DNA from: GCA-002282575 sp964519885
GTDB taxonomy: Bacteria > Pseudomonadota > Gammaproteobacteria > Thiomicrospirales > Thiomicrospiraceae
DNA length: 64,000 nucleotides
Assembly: GCA_964519885.1 (NCBI GenBank)
Contig: CAZFLX010000010.1
Span: forward strand, 1 to 64,000
Direction of reading: 5' to 3'
The notes under the pieces were generated by a model. That model worked only from the letters and a program-made list of their open reading frames with translations. It had not been told where the DNA came from and ran no database searches. Of this stretch, positions 51,675 through 61,015 are shown piece by piece. A program made the position numbers and the translations under genes. Within the stretch, counting starts at the first letter, position 1. Every line of letters starts with the position of its first letter.

Positions 51675-52469
51675 TCATAGCGGTTTTTCACCTGGGCGTA
51701 AGGTTAGGATTTCAACGCCTGTTTCTGTCACGGCAAGGGTGTGTTCCCATTGCGCAGATAGGGTGCGGTCTTTTGTCACCACCGTCCAACCATCGGGCAG
51801 CACTTTAATGTCTTTTTTGCCCAAATTAATCATCGGTTCAATGGTAAAGGTCATGCCAGGTGCGAGTACCAAGCCTTCACCTTGACGACCATAGTGCATG
51901 ACGTGAGGTTCTTCGTGGAAAGCTAAGCCAACACCATGTCCACAATATTCTTCAACCACTGAACAATGGTTACGTTCAGCATGACGCTGAATGGCATAAC
52001 CAATATCGCCCAGCGTCACACCTGGTTTTACCAAGTTGATGCCGACCCACAAGCACTCATGGGCAATTTTACAAATTCGACTGCCACGAATGGTGGGCTT
52101 ACCCACTTCAAACATCATGCTGGTGTCACCAAAAAAGCCATCTTTAATCACGGTTACATCGATATTAACGATATCGCCATCTTTGAGCTTTTTATCTCCC
52201 GGAATGCCGTGACAGACTTGGTGATTGATGCTGGTGCAAATGGAGCGGGGAAAGCCCTTATAATTTAAACACGCAGGTACGGCTTGTTGTTGATTGACAA
52301 TCATGTCATAAGCCAGACGGTCAAGCTCGTCGGTGCTGACACCCGGTTTAATGTATTCGGAGAGCATCACTAACACATCAGCGGCCATTTTACCTGCTAT
52401 GCGCATGCCTTCTATTTGTTGGGCGTTTTTAATAATGACCTTGCTGGCATCGGTGGTTGTATCGCTCAT
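51675..52469 (-). CDS. map: Methionine aminopeptidase, type I
   Basis: Map removes the initiator methionine from nascent proteins. This 264-residue metalloenzyme has the ligands and motifs SINHQVCHGIPG, VNIDVTVIKDGFFGDTS, CGHGVGLAFHEEP, TIEPMI and QWEHTLAVTE. The start at 52469 (MSDTTTD) is chosen because the longer frame would run into the rpsB promoter region. It is divergent from rpsB, as in most gammaproteobacteria. Confidence 0.96.
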   Translation of the reverse strand: MSDTTTDASKVIIKNAQQIEGMRIAGKMAADVLVMLSEYIKPGVSTDELDRLAYDMIVNQQQAVPACLNYKGFPRSICTSINHQVCHGIPGDKKLKDGDIVNIDVTVIKDGFFGDTSMMFEVGKPTIRGSRICKIAHECLWVGINLVKPGVTLGDIGYAIQRHAERNHCSVVEEYCGHGVGLAFHEEPHVMHYGRQGEGLVLAPGMTFTIEPMINLGKKDIKVLPDGWTVVTKDRTLSAQWEHTLAVTETGVEILTLRPGEKPL

Positions 52470-52495
52470 GCGTGAGAGGCTTCCTAAAAGAAAAC

Positions 52496-52524
52496 TTGAA
52501 AAAACTTTCAAAATAGCGTATAAA
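52496..52524 (+). promoter_or_regulatory. Strong sigma-70 promoter of rpsB-tsf
   Basis: TTGAAA (-35) and TATAAA (-10) are separated by exactly 17 nt. The GC-rich discriminator TGCGCTC follows the -10, a feature of stringently controlled ribosomal promoters. Transcription would start near 52532, leaving a leader of about 120 nt before rpsB. Confidence 0.85.
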
Positions 52525-52564
52525 TGCGCTCTTGAATTCCCGTTAGGGACTATTTTAACACTCC

Positions 52565-52623
52565 ACATATATTCCGTCACCGCTTACTGGGTGGCCGCAA
52601 GGCTTAGTAAGGTCGGGGAATGT
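52565..52623 (+). promoter_or_regulatory. Structured rpsB leader, candidate ribosomal protein S2 autoregulatory element
   Basis: Three nested helices can form. The outer is ATTCC (52571-52575) with GGAAT (52617-52621). The middle is CTTACT (52583-52588) with AGTAAG (52606-52611). The inner is GCC with GGC around a GCAA tetraloop (52594-52603). Position and structure fit the leader through which S2 represses rpsB-tsf translation in gammaproteobacteria (t44/rpsB leader class). I could not run a covariance model, so family membership is inferred from position. Confidence 0.6.
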
Positions 52624-52653
52624 AGAGGCAAAACCCAAGAAAAGGAAAATTTC

Positions 52654-53394
52654 ATGGCTAAAGTATCTATGCGCCAACTGCTTGAAGCAGGCGTCCATTT
52701 CGGTCACCAAACACGTTACTGGAACCCAAAAATGGGTCAGTACATTTTCGGTTCGCGTAACAAAATTCACATTGTAAACCTAGAACAAACTCTGCCAATG
52801 TTTCACGATGCGTTAAACGCTGTGAGCAAAGTCGCTGCGGCTCGTGGTACAGTGTTGTTTGTGGGTACTAAACGTGCTGCGCAAGACGTGATTGCAGAAG
52901 AAGCAACACGCTGCGGTATGCCTTATGTGAACCACCGTTGGTTAGGCGGTATGTTGACTAACTTTAAAACTGTTAAACAATCAATCCGTCGTCTACGTGA
53001 ACTTGAAAGCAACCTACAAGATGGCACCGCTGAGCGTTTGACTAAGAAAGAAGCGCTAATGCAAGCACGCGAATTAGAGCGTTTAGAGCGTTCTTTGGGT
53101 GGTATTAAAGATATGCGTCAAATGCCTGATGCGATTTTCGTTATCGACACGGGTGTTGAGCACAACGCGATTCTAGAAGCGAAGAAACTAGGCATCACTG
53201 TGATTGGTGTGGTTGATACCAACAACGATCCAGCGTTAGTTGATTACGTTATCCCAGGTAACGATGACGCCGTTCGTGCCATCAAGCTTTACCTAGAATC
53301 TGCAGCAGATGCGATTTTAGAAGCAAAAGCCAGCATCACAACCGGTGCGGCAGCAGAAGACGAGTTTGTTGAAGCGACTGCAGAAGCGGCCTGA
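52654..53394 (+). CDS. rpsB: 30S ribosomal protein S2
   Basis: S2 has 246 residues here, the usual length. It shows MRQLLEAGVHFGHQTRYWNPKM at the N-terminus, FVGTKRAAQDVI, RWLGGMLTNFKTV and IGVVDTNNDP. The true start is the ATG at 52654, preceded by AAGGA; the longer open frame upstream covers the leader and promoter and is not coding. It is the first gene of the rpsB-tsf transcript and probably controls it through the leader structure. Confidence 0.98.
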   Translation: MAKVSMRQLLEAGVHFGHQTRYWNPKMGQYIFGSRNKIHIVNLEQTLPMFHDALNAVSKVAAARGTVLFVGTKRAAQDVIAEEATRCGMPYVNHRWLGGMLTNFKTVKQSIRRLRELESNLQDGTAERLTKKEALMQARELERLERSLGGIKDMRQMPDAIFVIDTGVEHNAILEAKKLGITVIGVVDTNNDPALVDYVIPGNDDAVRAIKLYLESAADAILEAKASITTGAAAEDEFVEATAEAA

Positions 53395-53410
53395 TTCAAG
53401 CTCAAGAAAG

Positions 53411-53434
53411 AAGGGGGCTTAAGCCCCTTTTTTT
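53411..53434 (+). terminator. Terminator or attenuator between rpsB and tsf
   Basis: GGGGC and GCCCC enclose TTAA and are followed by seven T, 18 nt after the rpsB stop. A partial terminator here, as in E. coli, would lower tsf relative to rpsB expression. The remaining gap to tsf (53435-53522) holds another small hairpin (GCGTC-ATA-GACGC). Confidence 0.85.
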
Positions 53435-53522
53435 CATAAAAGCGTCATAGACGCAAGCATACAATGAGAATGGCTGGTTTCAGCGGTTTTCAATCACAAT
53501 CCACGATGAAGGAATAAAAAAA

Positions 53523-54410
53523 ATGGCAATTACTGCAGGCATGGTAAAAGAGTTACGTGAACGTACTGGCGTAGGCATGATGGAATGTAAGGGCGCTTTG
53601 ACCGAAACAGGCGGCGACATGGAAAAAGCAGTTGACCTACTGCGCGCAAAAGGCATGGCTAAGGCAGACAAAAAAGCCGGCCGTACGGCAGCAGAAGGTA
53701 CGATTGCCATCGTCATGAGCAGCGACAAAAAACGCGCCGCGATTGTTGAAGCTAACTGTGAAACTGACTTCGTTGGTAAGAGTGATGAGTTCAACGAGTT
53801 CGCTAACGCAGCAGCTCAAGCGGCGCTTGACAGCAATGCAACAGACATCGACAGCCTGTTAGCGGCTAAAATGGCCGATGGTAAAACAGTTGATGAGCGT
53901 CGTCGTGAATTGATTGCCAAAATTGGTGAAAACATGAGCATCCGTCGTTTTGAAATCATCGAAACAAGCGGTGCGATTGGTACTTACCGTCATGGCGACA
54001 AAATCGGTGTCGTTGTTAACCTAGAAGGCGGCGATGAAGCTTTCGGTAAAGACCTAGCCATGCACGTTGCGGCTAGCCGTCCATTAGCGATTGATGCGTC
54101 GGGCGTTGAAGCAGAAACCATCGAGCGTGAGCGTGCGATTGCGCAAGCGAAAGCCGATGAAAGCGGTAAGCCAGCCAATATCGTTGAAAAAATGGTTGAA
54201 GGCGCTATCCGTAAATTCATGGAAGAAGTGACTTTATTAAGCCAGCCTTTCGTTAAAGATCCTGACACGACTGTGGGTAACTTGCTGAAGAAAAACAACG
54301 TTACCGTGAAGCACTTTGTGCGTTTAGAAGTGGGTGAAGGCATCGTTAAAGAAACCGTTGACTTCGCTGCTGAAGTTGCGGCTACTGCTGCTGCCATGCA
54401 GGGCAAATAA
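53523..54410 (+). CDS. tsf: Elongation factor Ts
   Basis: EF-Ts exchanges GDP for GTP on EF-Tu. This 295-residue protein has the N-terminal LRERTGVGMMECKGALTETGGDMEKAVDLLR block, CETDFVGKSDEF, and the core domain with VVNLEGG and AMHVAASRPLA. There is nothing unusual. It is followed after 3 nt by pyrH. Confidence 0.98.
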   Translation: MAITAGMVKELRERTGVGMMECKGALTETGGDMEKAVDLLRAKGMAKADKKAGRTAAEGTIAIVMSSDKKRAAIVEANCETDFVGKSDEFNEFANAAAQAALDSNATDIDSLLAAKMADGKTVDERRRELIAKIGENMSIRRFEIIETSGAIGTYRHGDKIGVVVNLEGGDEAFGKDLAMHVAASRPLAIDASGVEAETIERERAIAQAKADESGKPANIVEKMVEGAIRKFMEEVTLLSQPFVKDPDTTVGNLLKKNNVTVKHFVRLEVGEGIVKETVDFAAEVAATAAAMQGK

Positions 54411-54413
54411 TTC

Positions 54414-55130
54414 ATGTCAGTACCAATCAAACGCATTCTGCTGAAATTTAGCGGAGAAGCGCTGGCTGGTAGTGCAGGATTTGGCTATGACCCCGAGGTT
54501 CTCCTCGGGGTTTGTCGTCAGGTGGCACAGCTAGCACAGCAAGGCACGCAAGTGGCGATTGTTGTTGGTGGTGGTAACTTGTTCCGTGGTGCGGCTTCGG
54601 TGGGTCAAGGGATTCATCGAGCCACTGCAGATCAAATGGGTATGTTAGCCACCATGATGAATGGTTTGGCCTTGCGTGATACGCTGAATAGCCTCGGTGT
54701 TAACGTCGCTGTCTATTCAGGTCTGGGTGTGGACGGTGCTTTACCGGCTTTTGATGCCTTTGCCGCCCGTCAATCGCTTCAAGATGGTAAGGTCGTTATT
54801 TTACCGGGTGGTACGGGTTCGCCATATTTCACTACCGATACCGCTGCGGCATTACGCGCGGCGGAATTGTCGTGTGAGTTGGTATTGAAAGCAACCAAAG
54901 TCGATGGTATCTACACCGCCGACCCGAAAAAAGACCCCACAGCCACACGTTATGTTCGTCTCACTTATCGTGAAGCTTTAGAAAAGCAACTGGCGGTAAT
55001 GGATACGGCAGCTTTTGTGTTGTGTCAAGAACAAGCCATCCCTATTCGAGTATTTGATATGTTTAGCGAAGGTGCTTTAGCTGCCATTGTTCGTGGCGAA
55101 GATGTCGGCACCCTCGTCACCAAGGAGTGA
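54414..55130 (+). CDS. pyrH: UMP kinase
   Basis: PyrH phosphorylates UMP to UDP and is a hexameric amino-acid-kinase fold enzyme controlled by GTP and UTP. This 238-residue protein shows RILLKFSGEALAG, VVGGGNLFRG, DQMGMLATMMNGLALRD and KVDGIYTADPKKDP. It has standard length, in its standard place between tsf and frr. Confidence 0.98.
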   Translation: MSVPIKRILLKFSGEALAGSAGFGYDPEVLLGVCRQVAQLAQQGTQVAIVVGGGNLFRGAASVGQGIHRATADQMGMLATMMNGLALRDTLNSLGVNVAVYSGLGVDGALPAFDAFAARQSLQDGKVVILPGGTGSPYFTTDTAAALRAAELSCELVLKATKVDGIYTADPKKDPTATRYVRLTYREALEKQLAVMDTAAFVLCQEQAIPIRVFDMFSEGALAAIVRGEDVGTLVTKE

Positions 55131-55137
55131 TAAATCC

Positions 55138-55695
55138 ATGATTAACGATATTAAAAAAGACGCACAAGAACGCATGGCGAAAGCCATGGATGCTTTAGCG
55201 AATCAACTTCAACGTATCCGTACTGGTCGTGCACATCCGAGTATTTTAGATCCGGTTCAAGTGGAATACTACGGTAGTATGGTTCCGGTGAGTCAGGTTG
55301 CGAATATTGGCGTTGAAGACGCACGCACCTTAAAAGTCGCGCCTTGGGAAAAGAACATGTTGCCAGCGATTGAAAAAGCGATTATTAAAGCTAACCTAGG
55401 CTTAAATCCTTCTTCGTCTAATGGCGATATTCGCATTCCATTACCTGCATTAACGGAAGAAACCCGCAAAGAAATGATTAAGCAAGCACGAGCCGAAGCA
55501 GAGCATGGACGTGTGGCAATGCGTAATATTCGTCGTGACGCCAATCAGCAAGTAGCTAAATTATTGAAAGATAAAGCTATAGGTGAAGATGATGAACGTC
55601 GTGGTAATGATGAGATTCAAAAACTGACCGATAAAGCCATTGCTGATGTGGATGCGGCTTTGGCTGCGAAAGAAAAAGAGCTGATGCAAGTTTAG
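55138..55695 (+). CDS. frr: Ribosome recycling factor
   Basis: RRF, with EF-G, splits the post-termination ribosome. This 185-residue protein has LQRIRTGRAHPSILD, NIGVEDARTLKVAPWE and the C-terminal helix pair RVAMRNIRRDANQ. The start at 55138 is used; the longer frame begins inside pyrH. Its TAG overlaps the GTG that may start uppS. Confidence 0.98.
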   Translation: MINDIKKDAQERMAKAMDALANQLQRIRTGRAHPSILDPVQVEYYGSMVPVSQVANIGVEDARTLKVAPWEKNMLPAIEKAIIKANLGLNPSSSNGDIRIPLPALTEETRKEMIKQARAEAEHGRVAMRNIRRDANQQVAKLLKDKAIGEDDERRGNDEIQKLTDKAIADVDAALAAKEKELMQV

Positions 55696-56444
55696 TGATT
55701 GGCATGTCTAGCGACTCCTTGATTATTCCTCAGCATATTGCCATCATTATGGATGGCAATGGACGCTGGGCTAAGTCGAAAGGCTTGCCTCGTTTTCTCG
55801 GTCATGAGCGAGGATTAGCCAGTGTGCGTAAAGTGGTTAAACGTTGTCGTGAACGAGGCGTTCAGGCACTAACGCTGTTTGCCTTTTCAACCGAAAACTG
55901 GCGTCGCCCTGCCGAAGAAGTGACCAAGCTGATGGATATATTCGGCTGGGCATTGGTGCGGGAAGTGGCTAAACTTCATGACAATAACGTTCAGTTGCGA
56001 GTGATTGGCGAGTTACACCGTTTTTCGAGTGATATTCAGCAAAAAATTATCGATGCTCAAGCGAAAACCTCGACTAACGATGGTTTAGTGCTAACCATTG
56101 CCGCCAATTATGGTGGTCGTTGGGATATGATTCAAGCGGTTCAGGCTTGGTCTAAAGACCATGCAGAAGTGGATGTCATGTCGCTTAACGAGACAGAGCT
56201 TGCTCCTTATCTGTGCTTGTCGGATTTGCCGGAGCCTGATTTACTTATTCGTACCGGTGGTGAGCAACGCATCAGTAATTTTATGCTCTGGCAATTAGCC
56301 TATGCCGAATTTTATTTTACCGATGTGCTCTGGCCGAGTTTTGATGGTGATGCCCTAGACCTAGCCATTCAAGATTTCAATCGACGACAGCGACGCTTCG
56401 GTATGACCGGGGAACAGATTCTTCAAGGAAACTCTCTTGCTTAA
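55695..56444 (+). CDS. uppS: Undecaprenyl diphosphate synthase
   Basis: UppS adds eight isoprene units in cis to farnesyl diphosphate to make the lipid carrier for peptidoglycan and LPS. This 249-residue protein has HIAIIMDGNGRWAKSKG with the catalytic Asp, FAFSTENWRRP, and DLLIRTGGEQRISNFMLWQ. Translation starts at GTG 55695 (overlapping frr) or ATG 55704. The C-terminus overlaps cdsA by 8 nt. Confidence 0.97.
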   Translation: MIGMSSDSLIIPQHIAIIMDGNGRWAKSKGLPRFLGHERGLASVRKVVKRCRERGVQALTLFAFSTENWRRPAEEVTKLMDIFGWALVREVAKLHDNNVQLRVIGELHRFSSDIQQKIIDAQAKTSTNDGLVLTIAANYGGRWDMIQAVQAWSKDHAEVDVMSLNETELAPYLCLSDLPEPDLLIRTGGEQRISNFMLWQLAYAEFYFTDVLWPSFDGDALDLAIQDFNRRQRRFGMTGEQILQGNSLA

Positions 56445-57246
56445 ACAGCGTATTTTGACAGCGATGGTACTCTTAGCAGTAGCCATCGTTTTTTTGTTTG
56501 TGTTGCCATTAAGTTGCTTCCCGGTGTTGGTGCTAAGCATTTATGGTCTGATGGCTTGGGAATGGGCGGGACTCACTCAGTTAACCGAACCACGCCAGCG
56601 CTTGATTTATTTGGGTTTGTCTGTATTCGTTTTTGTGCTACCACTGGTTGATGTGTTGCAATTAACGCATACATTAGTTTGGCAAATCTATACATTAATG
56701 TTAACGCTGGCGGTGTTAATTGCTGTGCGTTTATTTGCCCGTCAGGGAGAATGGCCTGCCGGCTGGTCGACACTTGCCTTGGGCTTTGGGGTGCTTTGGT
56801 TAAGTAACTTTGCTTGGTCGGTATTGAGTTTGGTTGAGGCGTTAGGTGTTGGTTGGTTGCTTTACGCCATGTCTTTGGTGTGGGTGACGGATACCGGTGC
56901 TTATTTCAGCGGTAGAGCTTTTGGTAAAACCAAGCTAGCGTTAAAAGTCAGCCCAGGCAAGACTTGGGAAGGCGTTGTGGGTGGAGTCAGTTTAGCCGTG
57001 CTCTTGTCGGTTTTTGTCGCTTGGCAAACCGATATGCCATGGTGGTCGATGATGGTGTTGGCGCTGATCGTCAGCTTCTTGTCTATTTATGGTGACTTAT
57101 TTGAGTCGGCTCTGAAGCGTCAGGTCGGTGTTAAAGATAGTTCAAATATGCTGCCTGGTCATGGCGGCTGGTTAGATCGTTTTGATGCCTTGCTGTTGGC
57201 GATTCCGTTATTCTGGTTGCTCTGGCAAGGGATGATGTTATCGTGA
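56437..57246 (+). CDS. cdsA: Phosphatidate cytidylyltransferase
   Basis: CdsA makes CDP-diacylglycerol, the branch point of phospholipid synthesis. This 269-residue inner-membrane protein has about eight hydrophobic spans and the signature near the C-terminus, KRQVGVKDSSNMLPGHGGWLDRFDALL. The start is TTG, with AAGGA 7-8 nt upstream. rseP follows with a 4-nt overlap; dxr, which usually sits between them, is missing. Confidence 0.97.
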   Translation: MLKQRILTAMVLLAVAIVFLFVLPLSCFPVLVLSIYGLMAWEWAGLTQLTEPRQRLIYLGLSVFVFVLPLVDVLQLTHTLVWQIYTLMLTLAVLIAVRLFARQGEWPAGWSTLALGFGVLWLSNFAWSVLSLVEALGVGWLLYAMSLVWVTDTGAYFSGRAFGKTKLALKVSPGKTWEGVVGGVSLAVLLSVFVAWQTDMPWWSMMVLALIVSFLSIYGDLFESALKRQVGVKDSSNMLPGHGGWLDRFDALLLAIPLFWLLWQGMMLS

Positions 57247-58601
57247 CGAGTGTATTAGGTTTCTTGTTGGCATTGGTGATTGTTGTTGCCGTGCACGAAT
57301 GGGGGCATTTTTATAGTGCGCGTCGTTTGGGTATTCCCGTGGTGCGCTTTTCGATTGGCATGGGTCCTGCCATTTGGTCGAAGCAAGTGGGCGATGTGGA
57401 ATATCGATTTGCTTGGTTGCCCTTGGGGGGTTATGTGCTGTTTGCCGACCCACGTGTACATCAAGTGCCGCCACATCAATTGAATCAGGTCTATGATCAG
57501 CAGGCTTTGTGGAAAAAATCGCTGGTTGTGTTTGCGGGTCCCTTCATTAACTTTGTACTGGCTTATGTGTTGATGGTGTTGGTGTTGATGGTGGGGTTGC
57601 AGTCGCCCAAAGCCTGGGTGGCGCCCGGTGCACAGGGAACGCCTTGGGCGCAAGTTTCGGGTGATGAAGTCTGGCAAATTGAAGCCATTAACGGTGTGCG
57701 TATTAATCAGTTCGAGCAGTTGCCGATTCAACTCTTGCGTCAGTTGTCCTCTCAGGATCAACTCAATTTTTCGCTCAGCAATTGGCAGGGTGTTCAAAAA
57801 CAGGTCATGGTCGATGCGGAACCTTGGCGAGCGGTTTCTTGGTCAAAACCACAACAGCAATTGCAGCACTGGGGATTGGCGTTGAGTATGCCACCTTTGC
57901 CAGCTCAATTGGCAGCGGTTGAGTCGGGTAGTGTTGCCGATCAAGCAGGGCTTCGTGTTGGCGATCGTATTCTGAGTTTGAACGCTATGAAAGTAGAAGG
58001 TTTTGCTGAGTTGTCTCAATGGGTGCGGGAGAATCCGCGCGCAAAAGTCGAGTTAAGTGTAGATCGCTCAGGTCAACCACTCACCTTTACTTTTGAAGTG
58101 GGTAGTCGTCTATTGGATAATGGTCAAGTACAAGGCTTTTTGGGCGTGCGCCCCCAGTTGCCGGAAGGCTTAGATCAGCGTTGGTGGTCGAATGAAGGTT
58201 TGAACTTTACGGATGCACTGACGCAAGCACCGCAGAAGTTAATCGATTTAACCTTGCTGACCTTGCAAGCAATTGGTCGCTTGGTGACAGGTCAATCGGG
58301 ATTGGAGCAGTTGTCGGGTCCTATTGGTATCGCACAAGCTGCCGGAAATAGCCTAGATCAAGGTTGGTTGCGTTTTTTTCAGTTCATATCACTACTGAGT
58401 CTGAGCTTAGGCGTGTTAAACTTACTACCTTTGCCACTGTTAGATGGTGGGCATTTACTCTTGTACGCGATTGAGGGTGTGAGAGGACAAAGATTTTCTG
58501 AGTCTTTTTTGTTGGTTTGGCAAAAAATCGGCATGGTTATGATCGTTGGGTTAACATTGCTGGCGATTTCGAGTGATTTAAAACGCCTGTTTGGGGGCTG
58601 A
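57243..58601 (+). CDS. rseP: Site-2 intramembrane metalloprotease RseP
   Basis: RseP cleaves the anti-sigma factor RseA and remnant signal peptides inside the membrane. This 452-residue protein has the zinc motif HEWGH (His18, Glu19, His22) in the first span. Periplasmic PDZ domains follow (about 115-300; the second shows GSVADQAGLRVGDRILSLN). A C-terminal zinc ligand lies in LLPLPLLDGGHLL. The start is GTG, overlapping the cdsA stop (GTGA). bamA follows 2 nt later. Confidence 0.97.
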   Translation: MTSVLGFLLALVIVVAVHEWGHFYSARRLGIPVVRFSIGMGPAIWSKQVGDVEYRFAWLPLGGYVLFADPRVHQVPPHQLNQVYDQQALWKKSLVVFAGPFINFVLAYVLMVLVLMVGLQSPKAWVAPGAQGTPWAQVSGDEVWQIEAINGVRINQFEQLPIQLLRQLSSQDQLNFSLSNWQGVQKQVMVDAEPWRAVSWSKPQQQLQHWGLALSMPPLPAQLAAVESGSVADQAGLRVGDRILSLNAMKVEGFAELSQWVRENPRAKVELSVDRSGQPLTFTFEVGSRLLDNGQVQGFLGVRPQLPEGLDQRWWSNEGLNFTDALTQAPQKLIDLTLLTLQAIGRLVTGQSGLEQLSGPIGIAQAAGNSLDQGWLRFFQFISLLSLSLGVLNLLPLPLLDGGHLLLYAIEGVRGQRFSESFLLVWQKIGMVMIVGLTLLAISSDLKRLFGG

Positions 58602-58603
58602 TT

Positions 58604-60979
58604 GTGTTAAAGAAGGTTCAAGTTGGTGCTTCGTTTTTGGCAATGAGTCTGATGACTTTAGCTTATGCCGCACCTAAGGTTGAGTTTGAAGGGTTAGAGC
58701 GTGTTACGCCTGAAACGGCATTAAGTTACATTAGTGTTCCAGCAACCGATAAAGTCTCTAAAGCGCAAGTGAAAGACATGATTAAGTCTTTATTTGCTAC
58801 AGGGTTTTTTAGTGATGTTAAGGTATTCCAAAGCAATGGCCAATTAAAAATTAAAGTGGTTGAACGTCCTTCGATTGCCGAAATTAAGCTGGAAGGCTCT
58901 AAGCTGATTAAAGAAGAAGAGCTGTTACAAGCACTGGAAGTGATTGGTATCAAGAAGGGTCGCATTCTCAATGAGTCGGATTTAGACCGTATTGCGCAAG
59001 ATGTGCGTCAGCGCTATCAAAACCAAGGTTACTATGCCACGGTGGTTGAACCCAAAGCGGAACCCTTAGATCGTAACCGCGTCGGCATCACGATTAAGGT
59101 GCAAGAAGGTGAGTTAGCGCGTATTACCAAAATTAACATTGTCGGTAATCAAGTTTTTGATGAAAGCAAATTGGTTGCTTTGTTGTCCTTATCAGAACCC
59201 ACCATGTGGTCTTGGTTAACCGATGCCGACCAGTATGCACGAACCAAATTACAAGCCGATTTAGAAACTTTGCGTTCTTACTATATGGATAAAGGCTATG
59301 CCGATTTTCGTATTTTGTCGTCGCAAGTGAGTATTTCATCGGATAAAACTCGGGTTTATGTCAACATCAATATCAATGAAGGGCGTCAATACAGCATCAG
59401 TGAGGTGAAGTTTTCGGGTGCTTCGGTACTGACCGAATCGGCGATGACGGAGTTGCTGAAGTTCAAAACGGGCGATTCATTTGCACGCAATAAAATTACC
59501 GATTCAACCAATGCCATTAAAGACAAGCTGTCTGAACAGGGTTATGCCTTTGCCGAGGTAGAACCTAAGCCGCAGCTAGACAAAGAAAAAGGCTTAGTTG
59601 CTTTAACCATCGACGTGAATCCACGCAACCGTGCTTATGTGCGTCGTATCGAAGTGAAGGGCAATAACCGCACACGCGATCATGTCGTGCGTCGTGAGTT
59701 GCGTCAGTTTGAAGCAGCCCCTTATAACCTATCGGCGGTGCGTCAATCGCAAACCCGTTTGAAGCGTTTGGGCTTTTTCAAAACCGTCGATATTGAAACC
59801 CAGCGTGTTGGCGCCGATCAGGTTGATTTGGTAGTAAAAGTCGAAGAAATGCCAACCGGCGCCATTACCGCTTCGATTGGTTACTCGCAGGTCGAAAATA
59901 TGCTGTTAGGGTTCAGTTTGTCTGAACGCAATATTTTTGGTACCGGTAACAACGCGACTTTTAGTATTTCTTCGTCATCGGCACGTAAAAACTATGACAT
60001 TAACATTACCAATCCTTATTTTACCCCGGATGGCGATAGTTTAAGTGCGGGCTTTTTCTGGCGCGAAATTGATGCAGAATATCTGTACTTAGCACCTTAC
60101 AGTACCAACACCATTGGTGCGCGGGTGATGTATGGTATTCCACTCAGTGAAGAAGATCGGATTAATTTCGGTGTACAAGCTGAGCGTTTGAAGCTGGTTT
60201 TCCAAGGGGAAAATGACTCGACGACTCCTGGCTTTGGTTATCGCTTAAATCAATTCGCTACCAATGACCCGGCACTGAATGGATTGACTTCAAGTGACCC
60301 TAACCTCGTTAGTCAGTACAGTCAGTTTTATGGCAAGGGTAGGGAATTTAATGATATTTCATTAAAAACCAGTTATGTGCATGATAGCCGTGATGAGTTT
60401 TATTTCCCGAATAAAGGTCATTACCATTCGAGTAGTTTATCGGTTTCGACACCGGTGGGTGATCTGACCTACTATCAACTGGATGTGCAACAGAAGTTTT
60501 ATCTGCCTGTGACCGAACGCAGTAGCCTAAGTCTAACCGGAACACTGGGTTATGGTAAGGGTTATGGAAACTTAGATGGTTATGGCTTGCCTTTCTTCCG
60601 TCGTTATTATGCCGGCGGTATTCAAACAGTTCGTGGTTACGAGGCTTACAGTTTAGGTCAGCTTTACAATTATGACATAGACCGAACCAGTCGCGCATTG
60701 GGTGGTGATTTCTTAGCGGTAGCTTCGGCGGCACTTAACTTCCGTCCTTGGTTTATTGAAGACAGCAGCAATATGCGCCTCAGTTGGTTCTTTGATGCCG
60801 GAAATGTCTTCCCTGACCCTGACAAATTTAAGGCGGATGAGTTAAGATTATCAACAGGTTTGGGTTTCTCGTGGATTACGCCAATTGGACCCTTGACCTT
60901 TAGCTATGCTAAGCCACTGAATCCGCAAACCAATGACCGAACTCAAGAGTTTCAGTTCACCATTGGTGTGCCTTTTTAA
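58604..60979 (+). CDS. bamA: Outer membrane protein assembly factor BamA
   Basis: BamA is the barrel that folds and inserts outer-membrane proteins. This 791-residue protein has a signal peptide (cleaved near AYAAP, about 23), five POTRA domains (about 25-420) and a 16-strand barrel of about 380 residues. The conserved VRGY motif is present in TVRGYEAYSLG. The last residues end in aromatic Phe, the C-terminal signal. It starts with GTG 2 nt after rseP. SurA and Skp, which feed it clients, are also encoded in this window. Confidence 0.97.
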   Translation: MLKKVQVGASFLAMSLMTLAYAAPKVEFEGLERVTPETALSYISVPATDKVSKAQVKDMIKSLFATGFFSDVKVFQSNGQLKIKVVERPSIAEIKLEGSKLIKEEELLQALEVIGIKKGRILNESDLDRIAQDVRQRYQNQGYYATVVEPKAEPLDRNRVGITIKVQEGELARITKINIVGNQVFDESKLVALLSLSEPTMWSWLTDADQYARTKLQADLETLRSYYMDKGYADFRILSSQVSISSDKTRVYVNININEGRQYSISEVKFSGASVLTESAMTELLKFKTGDSFARNKITDSTNAIKDKLSEQGYAFAEVEPKPQLDKEKGLVALTIDVNPRNRAYVRRIEVKGNNRTRDHVVRRELRQFEAAPYNLSAVRQSQTRLKRLGFFKTVDIETQRVGADQVDLVVKVEEMPTGAITASIGYSQVENMLLGFSLSERNIFGTGNNATFSISSSSARKNYDINITNPYFTPDGDSLSAGFFWREIDAEYLYLAPYSTNTIGARVMYGIPLSEEDRINFGVQAERLKLVFQGENDSTTPGFGYRLNQFATNDPALNGLTSSDPNLVSQYSQFYGKGREFNDISLKTSYVHDSRDEFYFPNKGHYHSSSLSVSTPVGDLTYYQLDVQQKFYLPVTERSSLSLTGTLGYGKGYGNLDGYGLPFFRRYYAGGIQTVRGYEAYSLGQLYNYDIDRTSRALGGDFLAVASAALNFRPWFIEDSSNMRLSWFFDAGNVFPDPDKFKADELRLSTGLGFSWITPIGPLTFSYAKPLNPQTNDRTQEFQFTIGVPF

Positions 60980-61015
60980 TAAAAAGTTTTTGTTTGCATA
61001 AGGAAAATAAATAAG

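Noticed and set aside
52333..52653. N-terminal extension of rpsB
   Set aside because: It covers the promoter and leader. S2 homologues start at 52654, where a good ribosome site is found.
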